Shown piece by piece: positions 56,642-64,000 of a DNA stretch of 64,000 bases. Under the pieces are notes generated by a model, which searched no databases, had not been told where the DNA came from, and saw only the letters and a program-made list of their open reading frames with translations. Source of the stretch: Arachis hypogaea (lineage: Eukaryota > Streptophyta > Magnoliopsida > Fabales > Fabaceae). Numbering within the stretch: the first letter of the stretch is position 1; each line of letters opens with the position of its first letter. The translations under genes were made by a program, and so were the position numbers. The stretch lies in the NCBI RefSeq assembly GCF_003086295.3, contig NC_092053.1:117324445-117388444 (forward strand), in the 5' to 3' direction.

Positions 56642-59600
56642 ATGGAAGGTCCCCCAATGACCTTTGTATTTCACCATGGTGGGAAGTTCGAGACAGATGA
56701 ATCAGGTTATCTGTGTTATTAACCAGATAATATTGAAGTATTAATGGGTGTAGATTCAGACACTCTAGACATTTTCTTTGTGAATGGATACTACAAGGAG
56801 CTGGGATATGCTGAGATGAATAATTGCTTGTGGAAAGTTCCTGGAACGCTGCTGGAAAATGGGTTGAGGAAGCTAGAAAATGACACTGATCTGATCTGTT
56901 AGAATTGGTTAAGGATTGCAGGAGGAATCATCACCTCATCAACATCTATTTTGAACATGTAGTGTCTAAGCCACACGTGGTTGACTGCATGAGCGAGGAT
57001 GATGGTGAAGTACTTTGTTTGCCAACCATCCCTGAAGAAGCAGAGAAACTGAACAAGGACCACAATGATGCAATGTCCCAAGATTACTGTAAGACAACAA
57101 AAAAATCACCTAAGCCAAAAAGAGCCAAAACTCAGCCCACTCCTAAGGCTACTCCTCAGCCCACACCTAAGCCAACTCCTCAGCCCACACCTAAGCCCAC
57201 TCCTCAGCCCACACATAAGCCCACACCTAAAGCCACACCTGAGCCCACTCCTCATTCCACACCTCAGCCCACTCCTGAGCCCACACTTAAGCCCACTCAT
57301 GAGCCCACACCTAAGCCTACTCCTCAGCCCAATCCCCAACCCACATGTACGCCCACACCTAAGCCCACTCCAAAGCCCAAAACCAAGCCCATGCAAAAGC
57401 CCGTCCAGCAGCCCAAACCTTGGACTAAACCCCAGGCTGCTAAAGGGAGTAGCAAGGATACAGCAGCTGACAAGATCATCAAGAAGGTGAAAGCCACAAC
57501 CAGTACAAGATCTGGAAGGCAGGTTAAGGCAACTCCACTTGCAGATGATAGTCAATCTCATGATTCATATGATAGTGCTGAAGACAGTTTGTACAAGCCT
57601 CCAAAAGTTGCAGGAGATTTCATATACAGTAGTGACAGTGATAGTGGAGTTGATGGAGTAGAGTCTTCTTGGGCCAAGAAAGTAGATCACAGAGAGAAGC
57701 ATAGGCCTGCTGCTGACAGAACAAGGGACAAAGCTATTAACACTGATGACTCCAGCTATGAGGACATCGAATCTGATGAATGCTCTGATGGAGGTATTTA
57801 GTGATTAATTGTGTATCTGTTATTGAATTTACTTATTTAATAGATCTGATTCAACTAATTTATTTTTTCTACACAAATCTTATGGTATTTTCATGTAATT
57901 TCAGAATCAGATGACGAATTTGATTGGAAAGAATCATCAGATGGAGATGAATGGAAGTCAGAAGATTTTGCCCATGAGTTAGACTCTGAAGATGAAGGGC
58001 CAGCTGTGTATCCACATTATAATGACAAGGCCAAATTTGGTTATCTGAAGTTTGAGGTAAGTATGGTTTTCAAATTCAAGCAACATTTTATGGCTGCCAC
58101 TAGAGATTACACTATACAATGGGTAGGAATATTAGGTTCTGTAAGAATGACAAGGTTAGAGTCAGGGCGGTTTGTAAGTGTGAAGACTGTCCATGGATAG
58201 TATATTGTAGACACAACCCCAGTGATGGTTCCTGGCAGATAAAAACACTAGTTGACAATCACACTTGCGCAAGAAAGTGAAAAAACAGAGCTGCTACATT
58301 GGAATGAACTGTGAACAAGTTATACCCAAAACTTATGAAGCACCCTAAGATGAAGCATAGGGAGGTGTATGAGTGGTTTGTTAGGAAGCGCAACGTGAAG
58401 CTGAATAGTTCATACATAACCCGAGCTCTTAAGGCATCTAGGAAGATAGTTGAAGGGGATGAGATTGCTCAATACGGGTTGATATGGGATTATGCACATG
58501 AATTGCTCACTGCCAACCCAGGTTCGACAGTTCAGGTGGGTGTGATTTCCATAACTGATAATTCGCCTCAGTTCGAGAGATTTTATGTCTGTCTAGATGC
58601 TTGTAAGAAGGGTTTCAAAGCAGGCTGTAGGCCATTGATAGGTCTAGATGGGGCATTCCTGAAAACATTACACAGAGGACAGGTTCTCACTGCATGCGGA
58701 CAGGATGCAAACAATCACATTTTTGTGATTGCATACGCAATTGTTGATGTTGAGAACAAAGAGAACTGGAAATGGTTCTTGGAGCTGCTCCTATCAGACC
58801 TAGGAGAATATGAGGCAAAGAACTTGTGTTTCATATCAGACATGCAAAAGGTGATGACTAATTTGAATCACGATTTTATTTTTAAGGACTTTTTTGATTT
58901 AATGATGCTTCTTTGAGGACTGTTATGACTGTAAATCTTGTCGGACTTGACTGTTTGTGCAGGAGTTAATACCAGCAGTCAAAGAACTCGTCCCAGCTGT
59001 TCCACACAGATTCTGTGTGTGGCATTTGTGGAGGAACTTCTCCAAACAGTGGGGCAGCGTCGAACTTAAGGACTTGGTCTGGGAGTGTGCAAGATCGAGG
59101 ACCCCGGTTGAGTTCGAGAGGAATATGAATAGAGTCAAAAGGATTAATCAAAAGGCTTGGGAATACTTAGCCAAGTGGCCGAAGGAAGCTTGGACCAAAG
59201 CCCATTTCAGTGAAGGGCCAAAGGTCGACAACATTTGCAACAACGCTTGTGAATCCTTCAATGCAAAGACGAAGCATAACAAAGGTAAGCCTATTCTGAG
59301 TCTGGCAGAGGAGGTACGAAGAATGGTTATGAAAAGCATGTCTGATAATAGACTGAAGCTTCTGAGTTATCAAGGGAAACTTGCTCCAGTTCAGCAAAGT
59401 AGGCTAGAATCTCTTATTAAGTTATCCAGAAACTGGGCTCCCTACTGGTCGGGTGATGCGAAAGAGGAAGTCTACGAAGTTCAAGGATGGCCTACTAACA
59501 TGGTGGTAGATTTGGGGAAGCATACTTGCTCCTGCAGGTTTTGGCAGTTGACAGGTTGAATTCATAACTGATTTCATTTTTATATGCATACCATGATTCA

Positions 59601-60492
59601 TACTTAACTGAATGAATTTTTTTCTGAAATATATAGGAATGCCTTGTATGCACGCAATATCATCCATTCAAGAAAGAAATGATAAGAGGCCTGAGGAGTA
59701 TTGCCATGAATGGTTGAGCATGGATGCTTACAGAAGAGCATACCAATTCAATGTTAATCCTGTCAAGGGACAAGATCTATGGGAGAAAACTGGTTCTCCT
59801 GCACCTGTTCCACCTCCTATCAAACCTAAACCAGGCAGACCAACAACAAATAGGAGGAAGGACAAGGATGAAGGACCCACTGGCACGAAGACAAAAATGA
59901 AAAGGAAGTATGCTCCAATTCGGTGCATGTATTGTGGAGAGGTGGGCCACAACAAGAGAACTTGCACCAAGAAAAAGCAAGATGATGCTCAGGAGAAAAC
60001 AAGGATGATGCAATTGCAGCTTGCAGCTGTTCAACAACCACAACCTGCACCTGGTCCAGAAGCAGAAAAGGAAGATCACACTCAGCCCATATAGACACCA
60101 CCTGCAGTAGCAGTAGCTGCTCCAGATGAATAGACTGAAATTCCTGTTACTCAGCAGCTCAGCTTCCACTGACACAACAATCCCAAACCTCAACCAATGT
60201 CACTCAGGTAATCTTGCCCATGACTTTAAATTTGAGCATTGGTTACTTGTAGCTATTTTTGATTTCAGACAATGATGATAACTGTTTGATGCAGACTAGA
60301 AAAAGAGGAAGGCCTCCAAAACTCCATGTCACCAGGGCCAGGGCAAAGGGAAATGCCTCTCTAGGAGCAGTTGCTGTATCTGCTGAAACCATCAAGGGTA
60401 GCAGCTCCGCAACAGCCAAGAAACTTGCCAGCTTCATGACATTTGTTTCAACTTCGGGTTTCAAACCTCCCAGAAAAAAAGACATGGAATGA
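56642..60492 (+). pseudogene. MuDR-type MULE transposase, pseudogene (copy 3)
   Basis: Exons by alignment are 56642-57793, 57905-58850, 58963-59554, 59637-60207 and 60295-60492. It shares with copy 2 the 5-bp frameshift (near 56891), the lost G (near 58121), the Trp-to-stop at about 58305 and the two C-terminal stops (about 60092 and 60131). It has its own stop at codon 27 (56720-56722, Gln to TAA). It lacks copy 2's 48277 stop, so exon 3 stays open through the SWIM cysteines (GWPTNMVVDLGKHTCSCRFW). Catalytic Asp, Asp and Glu positions and the CCHC knuckle are intact. The shared lesions must predate the tandem duplication. Confidence 0.92.
57131..57391 (+). repeat. Pro-Thr coding repeat, copy 3
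   Basis: Identical in length to the array at 45920-46180, consistent with a recent segmental copy. Confidence 0.9.
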
Positions 60493-60937
60493 CTTCAAGA
60501 CTAGAAGACATATAACTTATAGGGCAATTAGTATCTGTTATTTTGTCAGGGCTTAATTTTACCATTTATAAACAATGTGGTAGTTGTGGTATCTTCAATA
60601 GCCCTGTTTTTTGTATAGCCCTTTATGGTATACTGCTTTCAACTGTCAGCTACTACCTTTTGGATTATTATCATGTTAAAACAATGTTCTTATTTGAATA
60701 TGAGACAATGAAAACTAGTTCACCATTGGTGATGTTATGATGTTATGCTATTCCTACTTCACTTAATTTTAATCCTACTTATTCTAATTTGCTTACATTA
60801 TGTTATGATCAACAACAATGTTGCATGTAAATAACCTTTTTACTAGTAAAGAAACATGAACATACAAGGTTTTCACAACAACAGAAAACTGTCAAGGTTC
60901 ACAGCATCATCCTTTTCACCTTTTCACAGTAACTGCT

Positions 60938-61471
60938 TCACTTCCCACTAAAGAACATACACATAATCATAAAAACCACAATCACAACTATTAATCCAAA
61001 ATATATTTGCATCCTAAGTGCTTTTACTTCAGCTTCTAAGGTCATCATTCTCCAAGATATGTTATGGTTCAACAAAGCAGCATCACTCTCCATTTGTGCC
61101 TCAGTTTTAACTTCTCCTAAGTGCTCTAATCCTTCAAACTCGTCGTCCTCAGCCCACCTAAAGTAATTGCAGTGGCTGCCCTTCTGCACAACATCAGGGT
61201 ACCAAAATGTCAAAATCCAACTCAAATCATTTGAAGTTTCAACAAGACTACATTGATAACTCACCCGGTATCTTGGACAAGTATGGAACAATCTATCAGG
61301 ATTTTCTCTTGTCCCAGACTTCTTGATCACTGTCTTCAGCCCACAAAAGCAAACTTGGTCGGAGTTCTTCCTCCGCCACCGCAGCGAAGAGCTCGAGGCA
61401 TGGCTTCCGTGTGATTGCGACACTTGTCGACTACGACCCCCACCTACGCTACCCATCGTGCAATCGGTCAT
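60938..61471 (-). CDS. GRF-type zinc-finger membrane protein carried by the MULE (intact copy)
   Basis: Open frame of 177 codons on the minus strand from ATG 61471, convergent with the transposase. It has a GRF-type zinc finger (CFCG, NPDRLFHTC, CNYFRW), an acidic linker, a short coiled coil (MMTLEAEVKALRM) and a C-terminal membrane helix (IYFGLIVVIVVFMIMCMFF), the layout of At4g04775-like plant proteins. An 81-bp segment (61264-61184) between RYR and KGSHC has a GT start and a GTGCAG end and looks like an in-frame intron. Splicing (61471-61265 with 61183-60938) would bring the finger cysteines to the usual spacing and give about 150 residues. The finger suggests nucleic-acid binding. Its role in the MULE is unknown. 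Confidence 0.78.
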   Translation of the reverse strand: MTDCTMGSVGGGRSRQVSQSHGSHASSSSLRWRRKNSDQVCFCGLKTVIKKSGTRENPDRLFHTCPRYRVSYQCSLVETSNDLSWILTFWYPDVVQKGSHCNYFRWAEDDEFEGLEHLGEVKTEAQMESDAALLNHNISWRMMTLEAEVKALRMQIYFGLIVVIVVFMIMCMFFSGK

Positions 61472-62045
61472 GAATTTTCGGCCTCTGCAGAATCAATCTC
61501 AAGCTGCAGCAACAACGGAAATTTAAAACGAAGAGGGGATTAGGGTTTACAAACCTAGGACTAATTTGACATACATATGGAAACATATCTTGTCACCAGC
61601 CACTCTGCGCCAAGCTGGCATGCTCATATGCCACACTGACAGCCACATAAGCAACAGTTAACGGCGTCACTGACGAAATTGACGGAAATTTGACGGAAAG
61701 ACTAACGTTACCAATTTTAAATTTTTCGGGGACAAATTTTATTATCTTTTTCTTACGGGGACTCGTTTGAAGATCGGGTTATCTTTCAGGGACCAATTTG
61801 ACTATTTACTCCATTTTTTTTAGTACAAAATGTGCATCCATAGATATCAATATAAGGTTACGCTTTATAAATAATTTTTATTGTATCTAAGGCTACACTT
61901 TTTAAATGATGTCATAATTGTATTTTCTATTCTCTTATAAAAAGAAAACATGGAAAAAAGTGTGGTTGAATAGATATTTTTATTCTCTTTTGAAATGTAA
62001 ATTAAAAAAAATGTGGCTGAATAGATATTTTTTTATAGTCTCTCT

Positions 62046-63135
62046 CTCTTTTTTTTCCTTACAATTTTTCTTCAAAATCTGAATTAGGATTTTTAGAAAA
62101 ATCATTTTCTTCCATCTTCACTCACTCAAGAATTAAAAGAGTTATTTTTGCTTACCATGAAAATATTTACAAGCTCTACAGCAAATTCTCCAAACTTAGT
62201 TTTTCCAACCTCTATCGCCACGGCTCTTTCGTCGGCGATGACTTTGACGAGTATAAGCTTCTTGATTCACGTTGAATTGTCGGTTAGGAATTTTTACCAA
62301 CTGAAGGAGTGAATCCGTGGCGAGTATAACTCCTAACCGATAAAATAGCGCAAATCAGAGTTTAAAAAAAGAGTGTCACAATTCAAATTAATAAAAATCA
62401 GGAGTTTTACTTTTTGGGTCGTTTTTTCTTGGACTAGCAATCAAGTGTGCAACTTTGGTTGTAAATTCGGGAGTTTTCATGCATAGAACGGGAATTAAAA
62501 AAAATAGAAATTAAATGAACTGAATCAATGAAATACCAAAGATCTAGAAGTAGCAAACAAGTAAGACAATAAACTAAGCAAGCATGAATATGAACAACTA
62601 TTAAGGTACCACTAAATTAAGAGACAGTTAATGCAACTAAGGAAGATTGAAGCAATAAATTAAGGAAAAGTATAGGTAGACAATAAAAGGACTTTGTTAG
62701 ATAAACAATCCATAAATTAATGAGGATATAATTCAATGCACGAAAGATATAATTAGTTAAATAATTAGTTATTACTAACAAGTAACAAGATATAATTTAT
62801 ATTATTGCTAACAAGTAACAAGATATAATTTATATGTTTATGAATGTAACATAGATATGAATAATTATTAACAAAAGTAACTTGTGCTTGTCTTATACAT
62901 TATCTCCTATTTGAATAATTATTTAAAAGAAAAGTTAATGCATCTAATTAATATGGTTGAATTCTTTTCTTTCTTATGAAAATTTAATTAAAATTTAGAG
63001 TAAAATTATCTTTTACAAATGACTAAACAAAGTTTATCTTACTCATTTTACTTCATGTATGTGATTTTTATTTTATTCTAGAATAGTTTTTTAACAAATT
63101 TAACTTACAGTGTTTTGAGAGGATGTCTGGTTTGA
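62046..63135. other. Non-coding spacer, duplicate of 50741-51830
   Basis: Nearly identical to the unit 1 spacer. No gene seen. Confidence 0.5.
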
Positions 63136-64000
63136 GTATTAACTTGGATAAATCTAGTTTGATTCCGGTTAATTGTGAGCGAGAATGGTCACAAAGGATG
63201 TGTAGCTTGTTGGGGGTGTAAGGAAGCAACGTTGCCAGTAAAATATCTTGGTATTTCTTTGAAAGCAAATTCGAAATTTGTCAAGACATAGAAACCTATT
63301 ATAGACAAAGTAGAAGAGAAACTCAATCTGTGAAAAGCCAAAATAATTAATAAAGCTGGTAAGCTTGTACTCATCAAATCTGTGCTTAATAGTTTACCGG
63401 TTTACTACCTTAACTTATATAAGATGCCCAAAGCAGTAGCAGATAAGTTGATATCTTTGCAGAGGAGGTTCTTGTGGAGTAACAAGGACGGAAGGGATGG
63501 GATACCTTTGGTGAGGTGGGATATTGTGCAAGCTCCAAAACGTTTTGGGGGTTTGGGCGTGGACGATGCAGTGCTCCGGAGTACAGCATTATTGTTCAAG
63601 TGGTGATGGCGGTTTTCAAAGGAGGATTGCCCATTATGGAAGAAAATTGTGTGCTCTTGCAATGACTTGAATCCAAATGTCCTTCTTTCTTGTCAGCCGG
63701 ATCCTAAAACAAAGGGTCCGTGGAAGGACATTTGTCAGTTGCAGATAAGAGAACAACAAGCGAGAGATAAGATGGTCAGAGGGTTATCATTAGAGCTAGG
63801 AGATGGTAGAAGAATTCATTTCTGGGAAGATAATTAGCTACCATGTGGTGTGTTGCAAGATGTATTTCCAAGATTTTTCTCGATTTCAAACCAAGTCAGA
63901 TCTGTAATAGGGGACTGTGGGTTCTGAGATGGGTTGGAGTGGATATGAAACTTTCGTTGGAGAAGGGTACTATTCCAATGGGAGTTAGAATTAGTTAACC
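63135..64000 (+). pseudogene. L1-like LINE 3' part, copy 2 (cut by window end)
   Basis: Duplicate of 51830-52695, with the same stops after the FKW and WEDN blocks, so the LINE was already dead when duplicated. The sequence runs off the window before the zf-RVT cysteines. Confidence 0.88.

Larger units (their letters stand above)
55882..61811. mobile_element. MULE copy 3 (5.93 kb)
   Basis: Same element as copy 2, at the same relative position in duplication unit 2 and 92 bp longer because the GRF gene is not deleted. Both terminal repeats are present. It was carried by the segmental duplication, not by a new transposition. Confidence 0.93.
54386..64000. repeat. Tandem segmental duplication, unit 2 (partial)
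   Basis: Second copy of 43192-52695. It contains the truncated CACTA 3' part, the DJ-1 exon, the minisatellite, a MULE, the spacer and the start of the LINE fragment, in the same order. Private substitutions and indels show it is a distinct copy. Confidence 0.95.

Noticed and set aside
44671..61811. Two independent MULE insertions
   Set aside because: Copies 2 and 3 share flanks, shared disabling mutations and the same position in the 11.2-kb repeat, so they come from one insertion followed by segmental duplication.

Overview
The window looks like a gene-poor, transposon-rich stretch of a eudicot nuclear genome. It is AT-rich, plant-type spliced genes are present, and MULE, hAT, CACTA, copia, gypsy, L1-like and RTE-type LINE sequences are nested in one another. 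The repeat styles and the major-latex-protein (MLP) genes suggest a legume such as Arachis, but this is inference. No bacterial, organellar or viral gene, no tRNA or rRNA gene and no CRISPR array is seen.

Only two cellular genes look intact. They are a pair of two-exon MLP/Bet v 1-like genes, one on the minus strand (4518-7220) and one on the plus strand (30312-33539). They are divergent arms of an old inverted duplication whose matching non-coding sequence runs out to about 11.09 kb and 26.59 kb. The core between the arms holds a 5.9-kb autonomous-type MULE (11451-17328), a CACTA relic, a hAT transposase remnant, a gypsy 3' end carrying a local tandem duplication, and an internally deleted copia element. 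Non-autonomous elements with clear target-site duplications decorate both arms: MULEs at 8539-9835, 11118-11429 and 28107-29382, and a hAT at 10120-10814. Both MLP introns carry foldback DNA.

From 33.5 to 41 kb there is a TAA microsatellite that begins at the MLP stop codon, a 212-bp solo LTR, AT-rich DNA, and an almost intact RTE-type LINE (35939-39124) with a perfect 20-bp target-site duplication and a single internal stop codon.

The right third is a CACTA element (about 41000-50737) that has captured pieces of two host genes, ribosomal protein S3a (eS1) and a DJ-1/PfpI-family protein related to plant DJ-1 D. A second MULE (44671-50508) is nested inside it. Downstream lie an L1-like LINE 3' part and a gypsy LTR with primer-binding site and gag start. 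A block of about 11.2 kb from 43192 is then repeated in tandem from 54386 to the window end at very high identity. The duplicate contains a third MULE (55882-61811), whose accessory GRF zinc-finger gene is still open while the neighbouring copy lost its zinc-binding residues to a 92-bp deletion.

The three MULEs share one plan: a PB1-like N-terminus, a Pro/Thr repeat linker, a MuDR zinc region, a DDE catalytic core, a SWIM finger, a CCHC knuckle and an AT-hook tail on the plus strand, with a convergent GRF-finger membrane protein gene on the minus strand. All three transposase genes are broken, and every nonsense change identified by comparing them is a C-to-T or G-to-A transition.
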